A stretch of DNA of 10,276 nt, from contig JAMDCE010000469.1 of assembly GCA_023489135.1 (NCBI GenBank), forward strand, positions 1 to 10,276. The letters are read 5' to 3'. Made by a program: the position numbers and the translations under genes. Origin of the DNA: Chloroflexota bacterium (GTDB lineage: Bacteria > Chloroflexota > Chloroflexia > JAMDCE01). Position 1 is the first letter of the stretch. The number at the start of each line of letters is the position of its first letter. The notes under the pieces are model-generated. The model saw only the letters and a program-made list of their open reading frames with translations. It was not told where the DNA came from and did no database searches. Of the stretch, positions 1 through 6,395 are shown piece after piece.

Positions 1-101
1 TTTACTGACCAATTTGCCCCACTCGCGGTCGTAAACGACCATAATTAGGGCCATCATCCCTATATTAGGTTAAGACGCCACTAAAACTGCGGAAGTTGGG
101 T

Positions 102-127
102 TAGAGACGCGAGATTTCGCGTCTTTA
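102..127 (-). terminator. Stem-loop downstream of the Fe-ADH-family gene, possible terminator
   Basis: Eight-base perfect arms (105-112 and 117-124) enclose a 4-base loop. One G-T wobble and two further A-T pairs extend the stem to about 11 base pairs. It lies 35 bases beyond the stop codon of the minus-strand gene ending at 162, where a terminator would be expected. On the minus strand the stem is followed by a mixed sequence and not a run of T, so it is not a textbook rho-independent terminator and could only be an RNA-stabilising hairpin. A smaller inverted repeat (27-32 with 35-40) lies further on. Nothing else is recognisable in bases 1-161. Confidence 0.4.
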
Positions 128-161
128 CCAGAAGGGGAGGACGGCGACCGGCCCGGGCTGT

Positions 162-1319
162 CTATAACACCTGCTGCAACAGATGCTCCACGTCGTGGGC
201 CGTGACGGGCCTCGGATTCAATACCGCCAGCGGGTCGCCCATCACATTGCAGGCTATACGGTGTATCGTGTCGTCGGTCGTCTTCAGCCCTTCGAACTTC
301 TGCGGGATGCCGGCGGCGGCTTGCTGCTCGCGCACCGCCTCGATGGCTTTCTGCGCGGCCCTGGAAACGGTCAGGTTCTTGACGCGCTCTCCCATCGCCT
401 CGGCAACCCTGGCGAATCTTTCCAGAGCCCACTCCTCGTTGAATTCCATCACCAGGGGCAGCAGAATGGCGTTGGCCAGGCTGGGCGCCACGCCGAACTC
501 GGCGCTGATCTGACGCGACGTGGCGTTGACCAGCCCTAGCTGGTTCTGCGCCGCGGCCACCCCGGCCATGTTGGCGGCCAGCAACATCTCCTTCCTGGCC
601 GGCAGATTGTCGCCATTGCCCACCGCTAAGGGTAGGTTGTTGGCGATGCGCCGCACCGCGCCGAGGGCGAGAGTATTGGCGATGGGCGAGTCCGCGGGCG
701 AGGAATAGGCTTCGATAGCCCGGCTCAGAGCGTCCATGCCGGTCCAGGCGGTTAGCTGTGGCGACATCGACACGGTCAAGGCGGGATCGAGAATGGCTAT
801 GGACGGCACCAGACTGGCGCTGGAGACGACGTACTTGGTCTTGTCGGCCAGGTCGGTGACGACGGCCGTGGGCGTCACTTCGGAGCCGGTTCCGGCCGTG
901 GTGGGAATGGCGATCAGCGGCAGAACCTTGTCGAAAACCGCTTTGCCACGGTTAATGCGATAGTCGGAGATGGACCCGCCGTGGGTCGCCACGAGGTTGG
1001 CTGCCTTGGCGCAGTCGATGACGTCTCCTCCCCCCACAGCGATGACCAACTGGCACGACTTCTCGGCAATCTCGCGCGCCAGCGCGTTAACGTTGCCCTC
1101 GGTCGTATTCGCTTCGACCTCGTCGAACACGAAGAGATCGATCCCCCCGCTCCCGGCCACCTCGCGAACGAGCCGGGCTCCATCCGTGGTCGCGATGTAA
1201 GCGTCGGTGGCCAGAACAGCTCTCTTGGCCCCGAGCCTCCGCAACTCGGAACCCAGCTGGCCGAGCGCCTCTTCCCCATAAAACACCTTGCGCGGCCAGG
1301 CTGCGGCAACGGAAATCAT
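162..1319 (-). CDS. Iron-containing alcohol dehydrogenase family protein lacking the metal-binding histidines
   Basis: This 385-residue protein has the normal length and fold signature of group III (Fe-type) alcohol dehydrogenases, cytoplasmic NAD(P)-dependent enzymes. Visible motifs are GGGDVIDCAKA (96-106) and PTTAGTGSEVTPTAVVTD (139-156) for nucleotide binding, GMDALSRAIEAY (194-205), and the helical C-terminal half with LANAILLP (281-288). Compared with E. coli FucO, only the aspartate ligand remains (D196). The three histidine ligands correspond to R200, N265 and P279, and the catalytic histidine to R269. Iron or zinc binding in the usual way is therefore unlikely; it may be a pseudoenzyme or use different chemistry. 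The start at 1319 is chosen because AGGAGG lies 7 bases upstream. An in-frame ATG at 1373 falls inside the likely promoter and adds 18 residues foreign to the family. The gene lies downstream of the amidohydrolase gene on the same strand, 239 bases away, with its own promoter candidate. Family membership is sure; activity is open. Confidence 0.93.
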   Translation of the reverse strand: MISVAAAWPRKVFYGEEALGQLGSELRRLGAKRAVLATDAYIATTDGARLVREVAGSGGIDLFVFDEVEANTTEGNVNALAREIAEKSCQLVIAVGGGDVIDCAKAANLVATHGGSISDYRINRGKAVFDKVLPLIAIPTTAGTGSEVTPTAVVTDLADKTKYVVSSASLVPSIAILDPALTVSMSPQLTAWTGMDALSRAIEAYSSPADSPIANTLALGAVRRIANNLPLAVGNGDNLPARKEMLLAANMAGVAAAQNQLGLVNATSRQISAEFGVAPSLANAILLPLVMEFNEEWALERFARVAEAMGERVKNLTVSRAAQKAIEAVREQQAAAGIPQKFEGLKTTDDTIHRIACNVMGDPLAVLNPRPVTAHDVEHLLQQVL

Positions 1320-1371
1320 CTTTCGCCTCCTGTAGCAACTTGCACTGGGAAGGTCGAATCGCTCCACATAC

Positions 1372-1383
1372 ATTATAATTATA
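1372..1383 (-). promoter_or_regulatory. Tandem -10-like elements ahead of the Fe-ADH-family gene
   Basis: Read on the minus strand, two copies of the exact hexamer TATAAT stand back to back (1378-1383 and 1372-1377), about 50 bases upstream of the start codon at 1319. No good -35 box sits 16-18 bases further upstream. A TTAACA lies 20 bases away from the first hexamer, which is too far. The AT-rich patch is conspicuous in GC-rich surroundings. It suggests that this gene can be transcribed independently of the amidohydrolase gene upstream. This is a motif match only. Confidence 0.4.
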
Positions 1384-1454
1384 GCAGCACATCTTAGGAG
1401 GCGTGTTAACGCAGCCTTACAATAGGGGTGGTTTCAGTAACGGAAACGGGATTT

Positions 1455-1521
1455 AACCGCAAAGAGCGCAAAGGACGCAAAGATTTTTTCAGTCTTTGCG
1501 CTCTTCGCCCTCTTTGCGGTT
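1455..1521. repeat. Long imperfect inverted repeat built from CGCAAAG-type units
   Basis: Two 29-base arms (1455-1483 and 1493-1521) pair with only a few mismatches around a 9-base T-rich loop. Each arm contains short units of the type GCGCAAAG or GACGCAAAG, so the arms are internally repetitive as well as complementary. Similar CGCAAAG-rich intergenic repeats are, from general knowledge, scattered in many environmental bacterial genomes. The element sits in the 239-base gap between two minus-strand genes, 38 bases past the amidohydrolase stop. Transcribed, it would form a long hairpin that could end or attenuate transcription or protect the upstream mRNA. No transposase or target-site duplication is visible. 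Confidence 0.8.
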
Positions 1522-1558
1522 AGTAACGCCCTCACCCAAGGTAGATTACCCACCTAAC

Positions 1559-3328
1559 TTACCGAATCTCCCTCGGCGGCCGCAGGGTCTGCCGATTCTT
1601 GACGTCGAAGACGCCGGCCAGGGTTACCCGTATCTCGGGGAGGAAATCACAGGACAGGAAGAGAATGGTGTAGGGGAGATCCTCGTAGGCATGGCCCCCC
1701 TCGCGGAACAAACCCAGCAACTCCCTGGTGCGGTCAACCGTGACCTGGAAATGCTCGCTGGACATCTCGCCACCTATCTCCAGCCGCTGCTCAAACAGCA
1801 CCCGGCCTTTTTCCACCAGGACGATGCCGCCGCCGATTTCGTACAATCGGTTGGCGGCCATCGCCATCGCTTCGCCGTTGGTGCCCATCACCAGCACGTG
1901 GCAGGCGGTGTTGTACGAAGTGGCGAATCCCTCCAGTTTCCGGGCAAACCCCTTGATGACGCCGTTGGTGGTCCACTTCCCGTGCCTGTCGAGCAAAGAA
2001 ATGAAAAGCAGCCCATCATTCTCGCTCAGGTCCACGAAGCCGTCACTCACCGGAAGCTCCACGTCGCGTCTTCGGGTGATCGCTGCGCTCACCAGGTCCA
2101 TGATGGGGAAGGTCGGAACGGCGTCCTCGGCCCGAACCATAACGTGTTCCGGACGGATGCGCACGCCCGGAGGAAGCTTGGGGCCGTCGAAGCCGTACTG
2201 CTCCCAGTTCACGTTCGGGAACTCCACCAGCGCGATCCCGTCGCGGGCAGCCAATTGGCCATTCGTTATGACCGTTTCCGGTTTGAAGCGATCCGGCCTG
2301 GGGTTGATGACGATGTCGGCGATGCGTCCGGGTGCGATCCCGCCGATATACTGATCCAGGTGGAAATAGGTGGCGGGATTGAGGGTTATCATTTGAAGGG
2401 CCGTCATAGGGTCGACGCCCTTTTTCACCGCCAGGTCCGCCAGATACTCGACCGATCCCTTGTCGACGAAATAGGTAGGGGTGGGCCCATCCGTGGTCAG
2501 GACGAGCCTGCTGGTGCAAACTTTATTCTCGGTCACGATGCGAATAAGCTCGCCAAGGTCCTCTCGGAGAGAGCTGTCGCGCAGGAATACCCACATGCCT
2601 AGTCTCAGCCGGTCCAGAGCCTGCTGCAAGTCGATGGCCTCGTGGCAGGATTCAACCCCCGCCGCCACCAGCGGATTCAGCTTCTCGTATGAAGCCCCCG
2701 CCGTATGCGCATCCACGCGCTTCCCCAGCTTGCGCGCGGCGTCAATTAGCTCCAAGTAGCGTCGGTCCCCCGCAACGATTTCAGGCCATCGCGTCACCTC
2801 GAACGTCCCGGCCGCATCCGGTCGTTCCAGGAGGCGACGAATGCGGTCTAGAGCAAACTTGACGTCTTCGTCGACCATCACGCTCTGAGGCGCGATGCGC
2901 GGATTCCAGAACACCTTGACGGGTAGGCCCCGCAGATCGTCCAGAATCCTCTCCATCTCCTCGTTGCCGAGCAAGAGAAGGAAGACCAGGGTATCGAAAA
3001 ACGCCGTCGTCGTGCCCACGGGGAGCATCGCCCGGCATAGCTCGACCGGGTTGTAGTTGGCCCACGGGTGGGCGTGGACTTCGACGTATCCGGGGCAGAC
3101 GTATTTGCCAGAAGCATCGATCACCTGGGTATCGGCACCGATGGATGCCTCGCTGAGCCCGACGTAGGCGATGCGGCCCTTGCTCACGGCCACGTTCGAG
3201 GGCAGATACTCGCCGGAGTAAACGTTGGCCACCGTGCCACCGCGAATGTACAGATCCGCCGGTTCGGCTCCTCGGGACACCTTGATGAGGCCGGCGACGT
3301 CGTCGAGTGAAGGTTCAAGTATGAACAT
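1559..3328 (-). CDS. Adenine deaminase-family amidohydrolase
   Basis: The 589-residue protein matches the COG1001/adenine deaminase family along its full usual length. The N-terminal beta domain (GGTVANVYSGEYLPSNVAV) is followed by the metal-dependent amidohydrolase barrel and the C-terminal adenine-deaminase domain (VIKGFARKLEGFA, GTNGEAMAMAANRLYEIGGG). Residues corresponding to the metal centre appear present: HAH (H85, H87), E177, DAH (H208), the CHE motif (H229) and TTD (D280). The family would hydrolyse adenine to hypoxanthine and ammonia in the cytoplasm. Three motifs differ from adenine deaminases as I remember them: HAHPWANYNP in place of an HxHIESS-type loop, TTDGPTP in place of TDDxHP, and TACH in place of HDSHN. 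The substrate may therefore be another purine, heterocycle or cyclic amide. Start 3328 is preferred because GGAG is 10 bases upstream; the ATG at 3337 is only 1 base from it. The gene has its own strong promoter and diverges from the first oxidoreductase. Confidence 0.9.
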   Translation of the reverse strand: MFILEPSLDDVAGLIKVSRGAEPADLYIRGGTVANVYSGEYLPSNVAVSKGRIAYVGLSEASIGADTQVIDASGKYVCPGYVEVHAHPWANYNPVELCRAMLPVGTTTAFFDTLVFLLLLGNEEMERILDDLRGLPVKVFWNPRIAPQSVMVDEDVKFALDRIRRLLERPDAAGTFEVTRWPEIVAGDRRYLELIDAARKLGKRVDAHTAGASYEKLNPLVAAGVESCHEAIDLQQALDRLRLGMWVFLRDSSLREDLGELIRIVTENKVCTSRLVLTTDGPTPTYFVDKGSVEYLADLAVKKGVDPMTALQMITLNPATYFHLDQYIGGIAPGRIADIVINPRPDRFKPETVITNGQLAARDGIALVEFPNVNWEQYGFDGPKLPPGVRIRPEHVMVRAEDAVPTFPIMDLVSAAITRRRDVELPVSDGFVDLSENDGLLFISLLDRHGKWTTNGVIKGFARKLEGFATSYNTACHVLVMGTNGEAMAMAANRLYEIGGGIVLVEKGRVLFEQRLEIGGEMSSEHFQVTVDRTRELLGLFREGGHAYEDLPYTILFLSCDFLPEIRVTLAGVFDVKNRQTLRPPREIR

Positions 3329-3365
3329 GTTCGGCATTCTCCAGAGGTTTCAAGCTTGCCCAGCG

Positions 3366-3394
3366 ATTCTAACGCCCACTAGAAAGAATGTCAA
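3366..3394 (-). promoter_or_regulatory. Sigma70-type promoter of the amidohydrolase gene
   Basis: On the minus strand a perfect TTGACA (3389-3394) is followed after exactly 17 bases by TAGAAT (3366-3371), five of six matches to the -10 consensus. Transcription would begin near 3359, giving a leader of about 30 bases to the ATG at 3328. No operator is obvious within it. Confidence 0.78.
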
Positions 3395-3582
3395 ATTTGC
3401 AAACCGGGCTCCGGTGTGATATTCTGCTTGTGATGTAGCCGGTCAAAGGCGGATAGAAACGCCGCTGTTTCTCTTCTAGCGTCCTTGAGTTTTTTTTCGA
3501 AAGACGCTGCGCCGTGTCTTTCTCGGTGCACATTGGTGACACCTTCTGGAAATGTAACTTGGCCCACCCCCCCCTTGAAGTT
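3395..3582. other. Divergent intergenic region between amidohydrolase and oxidoreductase genes
   Basis: The gap between the divergent genes spans about 325 bases (3329-3654) and has no credible gene. Besides the minus-strand promoter and the 51-base palindrome, both listed separately, it holds three things. A weak plus-strand promoter candidate has TTGCAA at 3397-3402, a 17-base spacer and TATTCT at 3420-3425. A run of eight T (3490-3497) is followed at once by a 7-base-arm hairpin (3499-3505 with 3516-3522). A run of eight C lies at 3567-3574. If the weak promoter is used, the oxidoreductase mRNA would have a structured leader of more than 200 bases. The local base composition is uneven and lower in GC than the flanking genes. 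Confidence 0.45.
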
Positions 3583-3633
3583 AGGGATATTGTGGTTTTG
3601 CGGTGCTGCGCACCGCAAAACCACAATATCCCT
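3583..3633 (+). promoter_or_regulatory. 51-base hairpin with perfect 24-bp stem next to the oxidoreductase RBS
   Basis: The arms 3583-3606 and 3610-3633 are exact reverse complements and are separated by only three bases (TGC). The right arm ends 7 bases before the Shine-Dalgarno AAGGAG (3641-3646) of the gene starting at 3655, so the element lies in the 5' leader. There is no T-run after it, which argues against a terminator. In RNA it would be a very stable hairpin flush against the ribosome binding site; in DNA it could extrude as a cruciform or bind a dimeric protein. A perfect stem of this length implies recent origin (for example a small inverted-repeat element) or strong selection. Confidence 0.85.
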
Positions 3634-3654
3634 CTAAGAGAAAGGAGAGCCTCG

Positions 3655-5829
3655 ATGGTCAAAGAACTAACGGACTCAAAATCAGGTGAGCTACAGAAAG
3701 ATACAGTGGTTAGCCTCTGCGGCATCTGTCCGGGCGCCTGCGGGGTCAACGTGGAGCTGGTGGACGGCAAGATCGAGAAGCTATCCCCCCTCAAGGACCA
3801 CCCCATCGGCCTGGTCTGCGTGCGCGGCGCCCACGCCAAGGAGATAGTCTACTCCCCTGACCGGCTCAAGTTCCCGATGCTGCGCGTGGGCGAAAAGGGC
3901 GAGGGCAAGTTCGAGCGCATAAGCTGGGACGAGGCGCTGGACCGCATCGCCGATAGGTTTCAAGAGATAAAGCGGCAATACGGACCGCAGGCGGTCATGG
4001 GCTACTTCGGCCGGGGGAGTTTCGATCTCAGCCTGGTCGACGTATTCAGCCCCCGGGGACTGTACGTCCCCGGGACCTACGGCGTTCTCTTCCCGTTCGG
4101 CTCTCCCAACCTCTCCAGCTGCTCCGCGGTTTGCTACGTTGCCTACGGCCAGCTGGCCGCGGTTCCCACCATCGGCAACGACATGCGCTTCACCTACCCC
4201 GATTTCGCCAATACCGACCTTGTGGTCGTCTGGGGAGCCAATCCCTATACCGATTCCCCTCCTGACAAGGTCAAGAAGATCCTCGACGCCAAGAAGCGAG
4301 GGGCCAGGATGGTGGTCATCGACCACATGCGGACCGAGATGGCCAAGAAAGCCGACCAGTGGATCGGGGTGCGCTCGGGGACGGACGGCGCTCTGGCCCT
4401 CAGCATGATGAACGTCATCGTCAACGAGGGACTTTACGACCGGGAGTTCGTGGAGAATTGGACGACCGGCTTCGAGGAGCTACGCCGGTACGTGCAGCAA
4501 TACCCGCCGGAGGTGGCCGAGGGGATCACCCGGGTGCCCAAAGAGACCATCGTGGAGATGGCCAGGGCGATAGCCAGGGCCCAGGGAGCCTCGCTGACGA
4601 TGTACACCGGACTGGAGTACACCAACAGCGGGGTGCAGAACATACGCGCGGTGCTCTGCCTGTGGGCGATCACCGGGAACATCGACGTGCCGGGAGGCCT
4701 GATGTTCCGCCCGCGGAACCCGGCCAGGTTCGGTCGCATCAACCTGGACCCGCCGGCGGGGGTCAAGCCGATAGGCGCGGACAAGTATCCCTATTTCTGT
4801 GACATGCTGAAGTCGGCGCAGTTCATGGAAGCGCCGAGAGCCATTCTCGACGACGATCCCTATCCCTTGCGATCCTTGCTGGTGGTGGGAGCATCCCTGC
4901 TAACCAACATGCCTCAGACCGAGGTCTGGAAGGAGTGCTTCAAGAAGCTCGATTTCCTGGTGGTCTTCGACCGCTTTATGACCGCCGACGCCATGTGCGC
5001 CGACATCGTGCTGCCGGCCACGACCTACTTCGAGAACGAGTCCTACCAGAAATACCCCTCTGGCTACGCTCAGCGGAGGCAAAGGGTCATTGAACCCGTG
5101 GGCGAGGCCAAGCCCAACTACCTCTTTATGCTCGAGCTGGCCAAGAAGCTGGGCTACGGGGATCAGTTCCCGCAGACGGAGCGAGAACACGTCGACTTTG
5201 CCTTCAAGGACAGCCCGGTGAGGGTGGAGGATCTCAAAGCGCATCCCGAGGGCGTGAAGTACGATGCCGGCCGGCAGGAGTACCGCAAGTTCGCCAAAGG
5301 CCTGCTGCGCGGGGACAAGAAGGAAGGATTCAACACGCCGTCAGGGAAAATCGAGCTGGTATCGAGCATGCTGCAGAAGTACGGCTACGATGGACTGCCG
5401 GTTTACGTGGAGCCGAAGGAAGGGCCGCTGGGGAGTCCGGAGCTATATAAGCGGTACCCGTTGGTGTTGAACACCGGCGCCAGGCTGCAATCGGCCTTCA
5501 GGTCGCAGCATTTGAACATACCGGGGTTGCTGAAGCTGCAGCCCCGGGCCCAGGTGCTGCTGAACCCGGCGGATGCGACGGCGCGGGGGATAGCCGACGG
5601 CGATAAGGTTTGGGTAGAGTCGCCGCGAGGGCGCGTAGGCGTGTGGGCCAAGGTCACGGACGACGTGATGGACGGCCAGGTGGAGCTGAACGTCGGAGGC
5701 GGGGGCCCCATCCAGGCCGAAGGCTGGCGCGACTCCAACGCCAACTACGTGACCGACTTCGAGAACCGCGACCCCATCTCCGGCTTTCCGGTGTACAAGG
5801 CCCTGTTGTGCGAGGTCCAGAAGGCATGA
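3655..5829 (+). CDS. Molybdopterin oxidoreductase, DMSO reductase family, catalytic subunit (copy 1)
   Basis: The 724-residue protein is a Mo/W-bis-MGD enzyme of the DMSO reductase superfamily. The N-terminal [4Fe-4S] motif is C22-x2-C25-x3-C29 with C55 followed by VRG. The GSPN motif (149-152) is followed by C160, which aligns with the metal-ligand cysteine of PsrA/PhsA and acetylene hydratase. GNIDVPGG (341-348), the second catalytic domain (ADIVLPATTYFE, 449-460) and the C-terminal dinucleotide-binding domain (about 600-720) follow. No Tat or Sec signal is seen, so it is probably cytoplasmic. No iron-sulfur or membrane partner subunit adjoins it, as in single-subunit acetylene-hydratase-like enzymes. 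The catalytic aspartate next to the second cluster cysteine of acetylene hydratase is proline here (P26), so that activity is not expected. The reaction is unknown. Start 3655 follows AAGGAG; an upstream in-frame ATG at 3514 would translate through the palindrome and is rejected. It shares its overall domain pattern with the protein at 7475-9601. Confidence 0.95.
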   Translation: MVKELTDSKSGELQKDTVVSLCGICPGACGVNVELVDGKIEKLSPLKDHPIGLVCVRGAHAKEIVYSPDRLKFPMLRVGEKGEGKFERISWDEALDRIADRFQEIKRQYGPQAVMGYFGRGSFDLSLVDVFSPRGLYVPGTYGVLFPFGSPNLSSCSAVCYVAYGQLAAVPTIGNDMRFTYPDFANTDLVVVWGANPYTDSPPDKVKKILDAKKRGARMVVIDHMRTEMAKKADQWIGVRSGTDGALALSMMNVIVNEGLYDREFVENWTTGFEELRRYVQQYPPEVAEGITRVPKETIVEMARAIARAQGASLTMYTGLEYTNSGVQNIRAVLCLWAITGNIDVPGGLMFRPRNPARFGRINLDPPAGVKPIGADKYPYFCDMLKSAQFMEAPRAILDDDPYPLRSLLVVGASLLTNMPQTEVWKECFKKLDFLVVFDRFMTADAMCADIVLPATTYFENESYQKYPSGYAQRRQRVIEPVGEAKPNYLFMLELAKKLGYGDQFPQTEREHVDFAFKDSPVRVEDLKAHPEGVKYDAGRQEYRKFAKGLLRGDKKEGFNTPSGKIELVSSMLQKYGYDGLPVYVEPKEGPLGSPELYKRYPLVLNTGARLQSAFRSQHLNIPGLLKLQPRAQVLLNPADATARGIADGDKVWVESPRGRVGVWAKVTDDVMDGQVELNVGGGGPIQAEGWRDSNANYVTDFENRDPISGFPVYKALLCEVQKA

Positions 5830-5885
5830 TCTGCGAGTAGCGGGTTGATCTTCCCGGACACAAACTAGAACGTGATCATCTGACA

Positions 5886-5907
5886 GAGGCGGCCGGCCGG
5901 CCGCCTC
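5886..5907 (+). terminator. GC-rich 22-base perfect palindrome after oxidoreductase 1
   Basis: This is a self-complementary run of GAGGC, two and a half GGCC units and GCCTC, 56 bases after the stop codon at 5829. Only seven bases separate it from the -35 box of the next promoter. A hairpin here would be stable, but the following bases (AATCTATTG) are a poor U-tract. It is therefore a possible terminator, or alternatively a palindromic operator controlling the adjacent promoter. Confidence 0.45.
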
Positions 5908-5913
5908 AATCTA

Positions 5914-5942
5914 TTGACACGATCCCGTATCGGTGCTAATAT
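5914..5942 (+). promoter_or_regulatory. Sigma70-type promoter for the mosaic gene - lipoprotein - oxidoreductase 2 unit
   Basis: A perfect TTGACA (5914-5919), a 17-base spacer and TAATAT (5937-5942, four of six matches) place a start of transcription near 5949. The same bases could be read as the start of a longer open frame (TTG at 5914 or ATG at 5941), but neither has a ribosome binding site. The promoter reading is preferred. Every downstream gene up to the window end is on the same strand with short spacing. Confidence 0.7.
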
Positions 5943-6056
5943 GCGCCAACAACGATGTCCCTACCCTTCAGGCGATGACGCCGCATTTGCTGTCAATTCA
6001 CCAGCTTTGGAAGCCCTCCAACAGTCAACATCTACCGCGGATTGCGCGCGTTCCGT

Positions 6057-6233
6057 AGGCGCTCTGGGCGCGATGCAGGCAGGAGGCAGCATGCAGACCG
6101 ATGGGCAAATGACGCCCTACGAGAGGGTTATGACCGTCTTGGCGCTGGGACAGCCGGACCGCGTGCCGGTCGTTCCCATCAGCAAGGTGACCGGCATCAA
6201 ATCCGCGTACTACACCTACCGGGATTCCCTGGC
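6057..6233 (+). repeat. 177-bp direct repeat, copy A (URO-D gene start)
   Basis: This block matches 9714-9890 over 177 bases with four substitutions (about 97.7% identity) and no gaps, in the same orientation. It contains the Shine-Dalgarno and first 48 codons of the URO-D-family gene located intact at 9748. Both edges are sharp: left of 6057 and right of 6233 the copies are unrelated. The block length is a multiple of three, so the frame running through from upstream is not disturbed. Confidence 0.95.
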
Positions 6234-6384
6234 TGGGGTGCGCGAAATCGCGAGGAATCTCGGATTGGCGAAGAGCACTGCCCATCGTCTGCTCACAGCC
6301 CTCGAATGTGTTCGGAATGTTGAGCAAGATGCCAAGACGGGAAAGTATCGAGCGGCTGGTTTAGCAATCGTATCAATAAAGTAG
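6091..6384 (+). pseudogene. Chimeric small gene: URO-D N-terminus fused to IclR-type helix-turn-helix
   Basis: The frame encodes 97 residues. Residues 1-48 (MQTDGQMTPYERVM to YRDSLA) equal the start of the URO-D-family protein at 9748 except for C46S. Residues 49-94 (GVREIARNLGLAKSTAHRLL and the TGKYRAAGL strand) are the recognition part of an IclR-type winged helix-turn-helix. Neither the URO-D barrel nor the IclR effector domain is present, so this is a mosaic remnant or, less likely, a new small DNA-binding protein. The frame is open back to 5941. Deleting the 177-base repeat joins ARSV directly to GVREIAR, suggesting the URO-D block was copied into an iclR-like gene. Expression is plausible: AGGAGG stands ahead of ATG 6091, a good promoter lies upstream, and its TAG stop overlaps the Shine-Dalgarno of the next gene. 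It could equally be read as a functional CDS. Confidence 0.75.
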
Positions 6385-6395
6385 GAGGAATTGCA

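Noticed and set aside
1320..1373. Start of the Fe-ADH-family gene at ATG 1373
   Set aside because: It would overlap the TATAAT elements and add a non-homologous stretch; ATG 1319 has AGGAGG directly upstream and matches the family start.
1496..2602. Long plus-strand open frame opposite the amidohydrolase gene
   Set aside because: It overlaps a clear amidohydrolase coding region on the other strand, begins inside the inverted repeat, has no ribosome binding site and shows no recognisable domain; it is a codon-bias shadow.
3490..3522. T-run plus hairpin in the divergent region as a terminator
   Set aside because: The eight T residues precede the hairpin on the plus strand, and on the minus strand the hairpin is followed by A residues, so it has terminator polarity on neither strand.
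3514..3654. Upstream in-frame extension of oxidoreductase 1 to ATG 3514
   Set aside because: The added 47 residues would be translated through the 51-base palindrome, match nothing in the family and lack a Shine-Dalgarno, whereas ATG 3655 has AAGGAG at good spacing and gives a normal N-terminus before the first cluster cysteine.
3781..4326. Minus-strand open frame inside oxidoreductase 1
   Set aside because: It is fully antisense to a well-supported gene, with low-complexity composition and no domain; a GC-rich antisense shadow.
5914..6090. Longer form of the mosaic gene starting at TTG 5914 or ATG 5941
   Set aside because: These starts coincide with the -35 and -10 regions of a consensus-like promoter and have no ribosome binding site. 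ATG 6091 has AGGAGG inherited from the URO-D gene. The upstream frame may still be a relic of an iclR N-terminus.
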